Below are positions 15,730-22,940 of a stretch of DNA of 64,000 nt, piece after piece. Position 1 is the stretch's first letter. Every line of letters starts with the position of its first letter. The stretch is from Pseudomonadota bacterium. GTDB taxonomy: Bacteria > Pseudomonadota > Alphaproteobacteria > Rhizobiales > Rhizobiaceae. The notes beneath the pieces are model-generated. The model was not told the origin of the DNA. It worked only from the letters and a program-made list of their open reading frames with translations, and ran no database searches. Location: NCBI GenBank assembly GCA_020161665.1, contig JAIUPA010000034.1, forward strand, positions 62,001 through 126,000. The letters run 5' to 3'. A program made the position numbers and the translations under genes.

Positions 15730-16839
15730 TTACAGCGATTTCAAAACCTGCGGCAGGGCTTCTTCAAGCTTGGCCATATCGCTTTCAACGCCTGCGGAGA
15801 TGCGAATGCAACGGTTGAGCGGCGCAACGCCCGGCATGCGAATGAAGACACCGTGCGCACCCAGTCCGTTGACGATGGCGCGGGCATAATCCCCGTCACG
15901 ACCGCAATCAACCGCCACGAAATTCGTCGCCGAGGGCAGCGGCGTCAGGCCGTTGGCGCGGGTGATCTCGCCGATTCGGGCCTTGGAGATGGCAATCTTG
16001 CCGAGAACCTCTTGCAGATAGGCCTGATCCTTGAGCGCTGCGAGTGCCGCGGCCACCGAAATACGTGCCATGCCGAAATGATTGCGGATCTTGTCAAACG
16101 TGCGGATCGTCTCCGGCGTGCCGATGGCGTAGCCCACGCGTGCGCCTGCCAGACCATAGGCCTTCGAAAAGGTTCGGGTGCGGATCACATTGGGGCGGTC
16201 GATCAGGCTGGCAATCGAGGGAGCCGCGTCGGCAGGAGCGCATTCGATATAGGCCTCATCCAGCACCAGAAGCGTCTCCTCCGGCACGGCCTTGGCAAAG
16301 GCTTCCACCTCATCCGCCGACCGCCAGCTTCCCATCGGGTTGTCGGGGTTGGCGAAATAAAGAAGGGGGGCGTTTTCGCGCCGGGCCGCCTCAAGCAGAG
16401 CAGCCGGGTTTTCCCGGTCGTTCTCGTAAGGCACGGTGACGAGCTTTCCGCCAAAGCCGGCCACATGGTAATTAAAGGTCGGATATCCGCCAAAGGAGTT
16501 GATGACGGGCGTGCCGGGTTCCACCACCATGCGCACGATCATGCCCAGAATGCTGTCAACGCCTTCGCCTACGGCGATGTTATCCGCCTTGCAGCCGAGA
16601 TGGGCAGCCAGCGCTTCTTTCAACTCGAAATTTTCCGGATCGGTGTATTTCCAGGTGTCGAGGGCGGCCTTGCCGATGGCCTCGATAACGGAAGGGGCAG
16701 GCCCGAAGCCGCTTTCATTGGCCCCCAGACGGGCGGCCAGAGGTTTTCCCATCTGCCGTTCAATGGCTTCCGGCCCTACAAAGGGAACGGTGGAGGGCAG
16801 GGAGGTGATAAGCGGGGTGAGGCGCGTAAAGGCGGGCAT
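15730..16839 (-). CDS. HisC-like PLP-dependent aminotransferase
   Basis: 369-residue class I/II aminotransferase resembling histidinol-phosphate aminotransferase. Conserved blocks: ANESGFGPAPSVIEAI (substrate-binding start), NSFGGYPTFNYH, YFANPDNPMGSW (PLP Asn/Asp), LVLDEAYIECAP and the Schiff-base lysine at about residue 226 in RTFSKAYGLAGARVGYAIG; RISAGVESDM carries the carboxylate-binding Arg. It is not next to other his genes, so histidine, phenylalanine/tyrosine or another amino-acid role is possible. Start at ATG 16839; a GTG three codons upstream is an alternative. Confidence 0.85.
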   Translation of the reverse strand: MPAFTRLTPLITSLPSTVPFVGPEAIERQMGKPLAARLGANESGFGPAPSVIEAIGKAALDTWKYTDPENFELKEALAAHLGCKADNIAVGEGVDSILGMIVRMVVEPGTPVINSFGGYPTFNYHVAGFGGKLVTVPYENDRENPAALLEAARRENAPLLYFANPDNPMGSWRSADEVEAFAKAVPEETLLVLDEAYIECAPADAAPSIASLIDRPNVIRTRTFSKAYGLAGARVGYAIGTPETIRTFDKIRNHFGMARISVAAALAALKDQAYLQEVLGKIAISKARIGEITRANGLTPLPSATNFVAVDCGRDGDYARAIVNGLGAHGVFIRMPGVAPLNRCIRISAGVESDMAKLEEALPQVLKSL

Positions 16840-16950
16840 GCGAAACACTCTTGATCTGTCTTGCCGATAAGGGAGCGCCAGAATAGGCACAGCCAGTCAT
16901 CTCGCAAGCGTAAACTGTGCCGCATTGCGTCAAGGGTGTGTGGTCAGGTC

Positions 16951-17298
16951 TCAGCTCTCGAAGCTCAGGCGTCGAACGTGGTGCAGGAATTCCGGGTCCA
17001 TCAGCATATTGAAGCCGACGATCACGCGTGCCTCATCCCTGCGGATCATGGTGCAGCCGATCTCGTCGTGGATACCGAAGATTTCGAGAAAGAAATTGGC
17101 CGGGAATTCGAGGCTTGGATCAACCTCCAGCTCCGCACCGTAAATAGAAATGCGCCGAATGATGCAACGCACGGAGTTGGACGTGCTGAGATGGCGGCCG
17201 ACGAAGACAATCTTGCCCGGTCGATCAATCGAGAACTTCTCGTAAAACTCCTCCGGAGCAGCCTTGCTGCTTTCAGGCACTTTGATCTGCAAAGACAT
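16951..17298 (-). CDS. PilZ-like domain protein
   Basis: 115 residues, mostly one small beta-barrel resembling PilZ: GKIVFVGRHLSTSNSVRCIIRRISIYGAELEV and a C-terminal strand RVIVGFNML. PilZ domains bind cyclic di-GMP through RxxxR and (D/N)xSxxG; here the second motif reads RRISIYG, with Asp/Asn lost, and no clear RxxxR precedes it, so ligand binding is doubtful. AAGGAGG lies 6 nt before the ATG, fixing the start and excluding an upstream Cys/Lys-rich extension. Possibly a protein-interaction module in motility or envelope control. Confidence 0.7.
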   Translation of the reverse strand: MSLQIKVPESSKAAPEEFYEKFSIDRPGKIVFVGRHLSTSNSVRCIIRRISIYGAELEVDPSLEFPANFFLEIFGIHDEIGCTMIRRDEARVIVGFNMLMDPEFLHHVRRLSFES

Positions 17299-17617
17299 GG
17301 CACCCTCCTTATGCCTTTTTCGTCTCTTGCACTTTAAACACATGTCGTTCTCTTCTCGTGAAGAAACTCGGTAAAAAGCCGGTGAATGTCGAAAACGGGT
17401 CAGCCACCACACGCCGACTGTGCCGCGATGGGGCGCGCCCCTTGAAACCCTCAGACAACCGTCTTATCTGTCGCGTCGGTTGAGGCGCCTGCCACCCGCA
17501 AGCAAACGCTTTGGTGAAGTCCTCCGGTTTTGATTCCACACTCCCTCGCGCATGCGGACGGAGGCAATGCGGGTTCCCCACCACGATCCATGCGCTCTCA
17601 TGAGTGAGGATTCAAAA
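17299..17617. other. Divergent intergenic region
   Basis: 319 nt between the PilZ-like and glyoxalase-superfamily genes. It must hold both promoters. A 91-codon minus-strand frame (17309-17584) passes through it, but it is Arg/Pro/His-rich, lacks a Shine-Dalgarno and overlaps the PilZ leader; I do not annotate it. No palindrome or known RNA class was recognised. Confidence 0.4.
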
Positions 17618-18073
17618 ATGAATACCGAAAACACCGCGATTGCGGATTACAAGAATCAGGCCAAGCGCCTGCGCCGTGCCATGGCGGAACAAGGGGCCGA
17701 GATCGGCCATTCCGAAGCGCTGGAACTGGTGGCCAAAAGCCACGGCCAGCGTGACTGGAACACACTTTCCGGCCTTGCCCGGCGCGACGAGCCCCAGACA
17801 AACCCGCCGGGAATTGGCTTTAGCGTCGATCACGCCGTTCGCGGCACCTATCTTGGCCAACCTTTCGAAGGGCGCGTTGTCTCGCTCACGCGGCTGCCGA
17901 CCGGCGGGCTTTACCGTGTCTCGGTGAAGTTCGACCGCCCGGTGGATGTTGTGACCTTTGACAGTTTTTCCGCGTTTCGAAGCCGGGTCGATGCGGTGAT
18001 CAATGCGACGGGCACCTCGCCTCGGCGAACGTCAAACGGCTTGCCGCAAATGGTGATCGAAGCGGCCCGCTGA
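17618..18073 (+). CDS. Glyoxalase-superfamily-related protein
   Basis: 151 residues. The N-terminal ~60 residues (AIADYKNQAKRLRRAMAEQG, IGHSEALELVAKSHGQRDWNTLSGLA) are a helical module often annotated as glyoxalase-related or fused to such domains in Rhizobiales; the remainder is beta-rich (GTYLGQPFEGRVVSLTRLP, LYRVSVKFDRPVDVVTF). No metal-ligand set for glyoxalase I is visible, so enzymatic activity should not be assumed. GAGGA lies about 8 nt before the ATG. No signal peptide. Confidence 0.6.
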   Translation: MNTENTAIADYKNQAKRLRRAMAEQGAEIGHSEALELVAKSHGQRDWNTLSGLARRDEPQTNPPGIGFSVDHAVRGTYLGQPFEGRVVSLTRLPTGGLYRVSVKFDRPVDVVTFDSFSAFRSRVDAVINATGTSPRRTSNGLPQMVIEAAR

Positions 18074-18094
18074 TCACAAGAGCCGAACAGCAAT

Positions 18095-18129
18095 GAAAGG
18101 CCGGACCGGCAGGGTTCGGCCTTTCTGCC
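18095..18129 (+). terminator. Terminator-like hairpin
   Basis: GAAAGGCCG paired with CGGCCTTTC around a 13-nt loop, 22 nt after the glyoxalase-related gene; followed by TGCCGTTG, so the U-tract is the stem end only. Confidence 0.5.
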
Positions 18130-18216
18130 GTTGCCACCCCGCTTTGCTTGACGCCTCTATCCTGCAGCGCTACGCCTTGCGGGTTTGAATTTCCATGGCA
18201 GGACCGGGAGCGCGTG

Positions 18217-19434
18217 ATGACGAACAGGCTGGTGATCGTTGGGGCAGGGCAGGCGGCATTTGCGCTGGCCTCAAAGCTGCGCACCCTGAAAGACGAGCGC
18301 CCCATCACGATTCTCGGCGATGAGCCGGTGCCGCCCTATCAGCGTCCGCCGCTGTCCAAGAAATACCTGCTGGGCGAAATGACCTTTGATCGGCTGACCT
18401 ATCGTCCGGACGACTGGTATGCCACCAATCATGTTGATCTCAGGCTCTCGACCTCGGTGACGCGAATCGACCGCGCCGCAAAGCGCGTGGAACTGGCCGA
18501 TGGCACCACGCTCGATTACGGCACGCTTGTTCTCGCAACAGGGGCGACGCCGCGCCGGTTGCCCGCCGCCATCGGCGGGGATCTCGCGGGCGTCTTCGAA
18601 GTTCGCAACAAGGCCGATGCCGATCAATTGGCCGGGGAAATGCAGCCGGGGCGTCACCTTCTCGTGGTCGGTGGCGGCTATATCGGCCTTGAGGCGGCGG
18701 CCGTCGCGCGCAAACTCGGCCTTGAAGTGGTTCTGATCGAGGCGGCCGAACGCATTTTGCGCCGCGTGGCGAGCGCTGAGACTGCCACCGCAATGCGCGC
18801 CATCCATGAAGCGCACGGCGTTGTGATTCGCGAAAACACCGGACTTTCGCGCTTGATCGGCGAAAATGGCCGTGTCGTCGCCGCGGAACTGAATGACGGA
18901 ACGACGGTGAAGGCCGATTTCGTCGTTGTCGGCATCGGCGTGACGGCAAACGATTCTCTGGCGCGCGAGGCAGGCCTTGAGACGATGAATGGCATTGTCG
19001 TCGATGAATTCGCCCGTACCGCCGATAAGGCCATCTATGCGGCGGGCGATTGCGCCACATTTCCCTATCAGGGCAGGCAGACCCGGCTGGAATCAGTGCA
19101 GAACGCCGTCGATCAGGCCGAATCGATTGCCGCGACGCTTTCCGGTGAGGAAAAACCCTACGTGCCGCAGCCGTGGTTCTGGTCCGACCAGTATGATGTG
19201 AAGCTGCAGATCGCCGGCTATAATGCGGGCTTTGATGAAACGGTTGTTCGCCCCGGTGCGCGTCCGGGCACGCAATCCATCTGGTATTTCCGCGAGGGCG
19301 TTTTCATCGCTGTCGATGCGATCAATGATGCCAAGGCCTACGTCACGGGCAAAAAGCTGCTCGAATCGGGCTTGAACCCGCCAAAAGCACAGATTGCTGA
19401 CCCCGATTTCGACCTGAAGCAGCTTTTCGGGTGA
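18217..19434 (+). CDS. FAD-dependent ferredoxin/rubredoxin reductase family protein
   Basis: 405-residue two-dinucleotide-binding flavoprotein: FAD motif VIVGAGQAAFALASKL at residue 6, NAD(P)H motif LLVVGGGYIGLEAAAVARK near residue 149, YAAGDCATFP as the second FAD motif near residue 275, and the C-terminal reductase domain (PWFWSDQYDVKLQIAGYN) found in ferredoxin reductases of dioxygenase and P450 systems. No partner oxygenase or ferredoxin is adjacent. GGGAG lies 7 nt before ATG 18217; an upstream TTG would add 23 residues with no support. Confidence 0.9.
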   Translation: MTNRLVIVGAGQAAFALASKLRTLKDERPITILGDEPVPPYQRPPLSKKYLLGEMTFDRLTYRPDDWYATNHVDLRLSTSVTRIDRAAKRVELADGTTLDYGTLVLATGATPRRLPAAIGGDLAGVFEVRNKADADQLAGEMQPGRHLLVVGGGYIGLEAAAVARKLGLEVVLIEAAERILRRVASAETATAMRAIHEAHGVVIRENTGLSRLIGENGRVVAAELNDGTTVKADFVVVGIGVTANDSLAREAGLETMNGIVVDEFARTADKAIYAAGDCATFPYQGRQTRLESVQNAVDQAESIAATLSGEEKPYVPQPWFWSDQYDVKLQIAGYNAGFDETVVRPGARPGTQSIWYFREGVFIAVDAINDAKAYVTGKKLLESGLNPPKAQIADPDFDLKQLFG

Positions 19435-19482
19435 AAGGCGGGTGCGCAGGGTTGGTGTGGCGGCTGCGCGTAAAACAAAAAG

Positions 19483-19573
19483 TGGCGGAGAGGAAGGGAT
19501 TCGAACCCTCGATACGCTTTTGACGTATACTCCCTTAGCAGGGGAGCGCCTTCGACCACTCGGCCACCTCTCC
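19483..19573 (-). tRNA. tRNA-Ser (anticodon GCU)
   Basis: Minus-strand type II tRNA with acceptor GGAGAGG/CCTCTCC, discriminator G and encoded CCA, D-arm GCCGAGTGGTCGAAGGC, anticodon loop CTGCTAA giving GCU (reads AGC/AGU), a long variable arm (TATACGTCAAAAGCGTATC) typical of Ser/Leu tRNAs, and T-loop GGTTCGAATCC. No integrase or duplicated 3-prime end is visible nearby. Confidence 0.97.
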
Positions 19574-19662
19574 GTCGCGGCCTGATTATGAGGTTTTGCG
19601 GTGTCGATCAAGTGCTAATTGCCGCGTTCCGCATAAAACGCAAAGTGCACAAATTTCACGCC

Positions 19663-19680
19663 TGCTGCAGCCCTGCAGCA
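19663..19680. promoter_or_regulatory. 18-bp palindrome, possible operator
   Basis: TGCTGCAG-cc-CTGCAGCA: perfect 8-bp arms with a 2-nt spacer, about 90 nt upstream of the tRNA-Ser 5-prime end on that gene's strand and 370 nt upstream of porin 1. The short spacer makes a stable RNA hairpin unlikely; a protein site is more plausible. No regulator assigned. Confidence 0.35.
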
Positions 19681-19854
19681 CATATGCGCTTCATGCTTGA
19701 GCATCCGCGCTATAGCCGTTCCCTATATATAAGGACAGGGCGTGAGATCCGCTAAAAATAGGGATTTGGTAATAAATCATTAAGATTAAATGGTTTTCCG
19801 AAAACTTAACAAAGCGTAACCGCCGTATTCGCGTCTGTGCTTTTCTGGCAACAG

Positions 19855-19888
19855 GCTTGCAGCAAGCGCGCCTCAAATTGCAGCAATT
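19855..19888. promoter_or_regulatory. Tandem 13-bp palindromes, candidate operators of porin 1
   Basis: GCTTGC-a-GCAAGC (centre 19861) and AATTGC-a-GCAATT (centre 19882) share the core TTGCAGCAA. Their centres are 21 bp apart, two turns of the helix, as expected for cooperative dimers on one face. A further half-like TTGCA lies at 19902. Not present upstream of porin 2. Confidence 0.5.
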
Positions 19889-19939
19889 GACCGTTTGCGC
19901 ATTGCAAGTGTGCGTTCCTTTTGTATTTTCGACACCAGA

Positions 19940-19963
19940 AAGCGAGGCGGTGGATCGTCCGTT
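19940..19963 (+). promoter_or_regulatory. Leader block shared by both porin genes, copy 1
   Basis: The bases from AAGCGAGGCGG to TCGTCCGT are repeated without mismatch upstream of porin 2, at 21617. Here the block starts 111 nt before the porin ATG. It could be a transcription-start/leader element, an sRNA or regulator target, or simply duplicated leader. Confidence 0.45.
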
Positions 19964-20050
19964 TTCTTGAACCAAAACGGGGATGGGGCAGGGAATGCTG
20001 TCCTTCAGCTAAGAACCCACCCTTTGAGTAACACTGACTGGAGGTCAACA

Positions 20051-21097
20051 ATGAACATCAAGAGCCTTCTCATCGGCTCCGCCGCCGCTCTGGTGGCTTT
20101 CTCCGGCGCACAGGCTGCTGACGCTATCGTCGCTGCTGAGCCGGAAGCTGTGGAATACGTCAAGGTTTGCGACGCATTCGGCACGGGCTACTTCTACATC
20201 CCGGGCACGGAAACCTGCCTCAAGATCGCTGGTATCGTTCGCGTTCAGGCTGACTTCGGTAAGGACGTTGATCGTCCGTCCGATTTCAACTCCTGGGCTC
20301 TGGCTCGCGTTAACTTCACCGCCAAGAACGACACGGAACTTGGCGCGCTGACGAGCTTCATCGAATTCGAGGCTTCGGCTGATGAATACGATGGCGTTGG
20401 TGGTAACCAGGGCAACACGTCGTCGCTCCGTCAGGCTTACATCGACATCGCTGGCGTTCGCGCTGGTTGGTTCTACAGCTGGTGGGATGATGACCTGTCT
20501 GGCGAAACCGACTCGCTCTCCACGAAGTCTAAGTTTGCTGCTGTTCGCTACACCTACACCGGTGAATCTTTCTCGGCTGGTCTCTCGGTTGAAGAACTTG
20601 AACACGGTAAGGCTGGTTCTTACTCCACGACTGCTGGCGCAACCACCTACACGCCTGGTGTTGTTGATGGTTACGATGTCGGCGTGACCGGCATGCTCTC
20701 CGGCGCCTTCGGTCCGGTCAAGGCTACGCTGCTTGCTTCGTACGACATCGACGCTGAAGAATACGCTGTTCGTGGTATTGCGACGGCCGCTATCGGTCCG
20801 GGTACGCTCGGCTTCGCCGCTGCCTACGCTTCTGGCGTCAACCAGTACTACGCTGTTTCCGAGTGGACTGTTGCTGCCGAGTACGCCTTCAAGGCTACCG
20901 ACAAGCTCAAGATCACCCCGGCTGCTCAGTACTTCGGTGATGTCGGCTTTGGCAATAACGACGCTTACAAGCTCGGTCTGACGGTTGACTACGCAATCAC
21001 CTCTGGCCTCGCTGCCAAGGCAACTGTCAACTACTACGACGAAGACAACAAGGACGGCGTAACGACCGGTTTCCTGCGTCTCGAGCGTTCGTTCTAA
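20051..21097 (+). CDS. Omp2-type porin 1
   Basis: 348-residue outer-membrane general porin of the Rhizobiales Omp2 family. Signal peptide MNIKSLLIGSAAALVAFSGA-QA is cleaved before ADAIVAAEPEAVEYV; the mature barrel has the family hallmarks VCDAFGTGYFYIPGTETCLKI (paired Cys), GWFYSWWDDDLSG (constriction-loop region) and a terminal Phe after FLRLERS for BAM recognition. GGAGG lies 8 nt before ATG. Closely related to porin 2 in direct orientation; differences concentrate in loops (DGVGGNQGNTSS, SGETDSLSTK) and the C-terminal strands. Has its own terminator and a distinctive upstream operator region. Confidence 0.96.
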   Translation: MNIKSLLIGSAAALVAFSGAQAADAIVAAEPEAVEYVKVCDAFGTGYFYIPGTETCLKIAGIVRVQADFGKDVDRPSDFNSWALARVNFTAKNDTELGALTSFIEFEASADEYDGVGGNQGNTSSLRQAYIDIAGVRAGWFYSWWDDDLSGETDSLSTKSKFAAVRYTYTGESFSAGLSVEELEHGKAGSYSTTAGATTYTPGVVDGYDVGVTGMLSGAFGPVKATLLASYDIDAEEYAVRGIATAAIGPGTLGFAAAYASGVNQYYAVSEWTVAAEYAFKATDKLKITPAAQYFGDVGFGNNDAYKLGLTVDYAITSGLAAKATVNYYDEDNKDGVTTGFLRLERSF

Positions 21098-21122
21098 TCC
21101 GACCTAAGTCGGATAAGACGGG

Positions 21123-21147
21123 AAACCCGGCCTCGCGCCGGGTTTTC
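21123..21147 (+). terminator. Intrinsic terminator of porin 1
   Basis: AAACCCGGC-ctcgc-GCCGGG followed by TTTTCTG, 25 nt after the stop. The hairpin and its flanks are duplicated after porin 2. Confidence 0.9.
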
Positions 21148-21706
21148 TGCGTTTAGAGCCTGTCAATCCTGCTCAGACGGTCTGCGATATGGGTGAATGC
21201 GCGCGGGCCACGGTTTTACCGATGTGTGTCAGGCAAAGTGTCCTGATTCGGGGAATCAGCTACCGCAAAAAATGTGGCCGACTCGACGACGACTGTGAGA
21301 CTCGCAACGTCGACGGTCAAAATTTCCCGGAGCATGTTGGAACCCCGAAAATGGGGCCTAGAGGTGCGGCGGTTGGGCGCAGGCTTGTATTGCGTCAGGT
21401 GATTCCGGTCGCATTTAAGGTCGAATGTGGCTGCCGCGCCTGCGCGACTTTAATTGAATCTCATTGATATTGTTAATGATTTGTAAACTAATAGGCCGTC
21501 TGGTGACCGAATTGTGTCTCTCGTGCAACACGGGTGATGGTGTTTGGTATCGAGGTGTCACAAAAGCGCCTTCTCCCATTGCGCTTGAGGGGAGGTCCTG
21601 TATCTTCACTCACATGAAGCGAGGCGGTGGATCGTCCGTCTTCAGTGTAGCGGGTCCGGGGCTTCCCAAGGGCTCGGATCTTTCGAAAATTGACTGGAGG
21701 TCAACA
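21148..21706. other. Intergenic and control region of porin 2
   Basis: 559 nt. It holds the promoter of porin 2, probably in the AT-rich stretch 21450-21495, and the shared leader block at 21617. Frames of about 90 codons here are not convincing. It lacks the TTGCAGCAA palindromes found before porin 1. Confidence 0.45.
21617..21640 (+). promoter_or_regulatory. Leader block shared by both porin genes, copy 2
   Basis: Same block as at 19940, here starting 90 nt before the porin ATG. The distance differs by 21 nt from copy 1, a multiple of three, so the porin frame is open through both copies and would read RGGGSSVF in each. Confidence 0.45.
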
Positions 21707-22762
21707 ATGAACATCAAGAGCCTTCTCATCGGCTCCGCCGCCGCTCTGGTGGCTTTCTCCGGCGCACAGGCTGCTGACGCTATCGTCGCTGCTGAGCCGG
21801 AAGCTGTGGAATACGTCAAGGTCTGTGACGCATTCGGCACGGGCTACTTCTATATCCCGGGCACGGAAACCTGCCTCAAGATCGCTGGTCTCGTTCGCGT
21901 TCAGGCTGACTTCGGCAAGGACGTTGATGGTCAGTCCGACTTCAATACCTGGGCACTGGCTCGCGTGAACTTCACCGCCAAGAACGACACGGAACTTGGT
22001 GCGCTGACGAGCTTCATCGAATTCGAAGGCGGCGCTGACGAATACGATGGCGTTGGTATCTCCCCGAACGGTGCTGGCAACGGCGTTTCGCTCCGTCAGG
22101 CTTACATTGATATCGCTGGCGTACGCGCTGGTTGGTTCTACAGCTGGTGGGATGACGATCTGTCTGGCGATACGGATGCTCTGTCTTCGCATTCCAAGTT
22201 CGCTGCGGTTCAGTACACCTACACCGGTGAATCTTTCTCGGCTGGTCTCTCGGTTGAAGAACTTGAACACGGTAAGGCTGGTTCTTACTCCACGACTGCT
22301 GGTGCAACCACCTACACGCCTGGTGTTGTTGATGGTTACGACGTCGGCGTGACCGGCATGCTCTCCGGCGCCTTCGGTCCGGTCAAGGCTACGCTGCTCG
22401 CTTCGTACGATATCGACGCTGAAGAATACGCTGTTCGTGGTATTGCCACGGCCGCTATCGGCCCGGGTACGCTCGGCTTCGCCGCTGCCTACGCTTCTGG
22501 TACCAACCAGTACTACGCTGTTTCCGAGTGGACGGTTGCTGCCGAGTACGCCTTTAAGGCTACCGACAAGCTGACGATCACCCCCGGCGCTCAGTACTTT
22601 GGCGATGTTGGGTTCAAGGCTCCCGACGCTTACCAGGTCGGCCTGACCCTCGACTACGCTGTCACGGCTGGTCTGGCTGCCAAGGCTCAGGTTACGTATT
22701 ACGACGAAGACAAGGCTGACGGCGTAACGACCGGTTACCTCCGTATCCAGCGTGACTTCTAA
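21707..22762 (+). CDS. Omp2-type porin 2
   Basis: 351-residue porin, paralogue of the preceding gene. The first 61 residues including signal peptide are identical to porin 1, as is a block of over 100 residues from YTYTGESFSAG through the central barrel; the substitutions cluster at residues 62-82, in the DGVGISPNGAGNG and SGDTDALSSH loops and in the last 60 residues (ending in YLRIQRDF). Forms a passive channel for small hydrophilic solutes. Same Shine-Dalgarno (GGAGG, 8 nt) as porin 1. Direct tandem arrangement allows recombination between the copies. Confidence 0.96.
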   Translation: MNIKSLLIGSAAALVAFSGAQAADAIVAAEPEAVEYVKVCDAFGTGYFYIPGTETCLKIAGLVRVQADFGKDVDGQSDFNTWALARVNFTAKNDTELGALTSFIEFEGGADEYDGVGISPNGAGNGVSLRQAYIDIAGVRAGWFYSWWDDDLSGDTDALSSHSKFAAVQYTYTGESFSAGLSVEELEHGKAGSYSTTAGATTYTPGVVDGYDVGVTGMLSGAFGPVKATLLASYDIDAEEYAVRGIATAAIGPGTLGFAAAYASGTNQYYAVSEWTVAAEYAFKATDKLTITPGAQYFGDVGFKAPDAYQVGLTLDYAVTAGLAAKAQVTYYDEDKADGVTTGYLRIQRDF

Positions 22763-22786
22763 TCCGACCCAAATCGGATAAGACGG

Positions 22787-22812
22787 AAAACCCGGCCTCG
22801 CGCCGGGTTTTC
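22787..22812 (+). terminator. Intrinsic terminator of porin 2
   Basis: AAAACCCGGC-ctcgc-GCCGGGTTTT followed by CTGCG; duplicated from the porin 1 terminator. It also separates the porin from the convergent lytic transglycosylase. Confidence 0.9.
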
Positions 22813-22940
22813 TGCGTTTAGGGCTCTGTTTGATTGCGACGCCCTATCGCTTGCGGGTGTTCCACAATCGTTAGACGCCGAAGTTTACCGAGTGAAATGA
22901 TGCGCTGGAGTAAAGGGCGCAGGATGAGCCGCCGAAAGCG

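Larger units (their letters stand above)
19574..20050. other. Upstream control region of porin 1
   Basis: 477 nt, AT-rich in the middle (19720-19810). It contains the palindrome at 19663, the tandem palindromes at 19855-19888, and the leader block shared with porin 2 at 19940. The reading frame of the porin stays open upstream to 19895 but the conserved signal peptide and a strong Shine-Dalgarno place the start at 20051. Confidence 0.5.

Noticed and set aside
17309..17584. 91-codon minus-strand frame upstream of the PilZ-like gene
   Set aside because: Low-complexity Arg/Pro/His translation, no Shine-Dalgarno, and overlaps the leader of a well-started gene.
19483..19573. tRNA-Ser as a possible integration site
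   Set aside because: No integrase, no duplicated tRNA 3-prime end and only core genes on both sides.
21450..21500. CtrA-like TTAA-N7-TAAA near the porin 2 promoter
   Set aside because: Only seven of eight consensus positions match in an AT-rich stretch where such matches arise by chance; not strong enough to list as a site.
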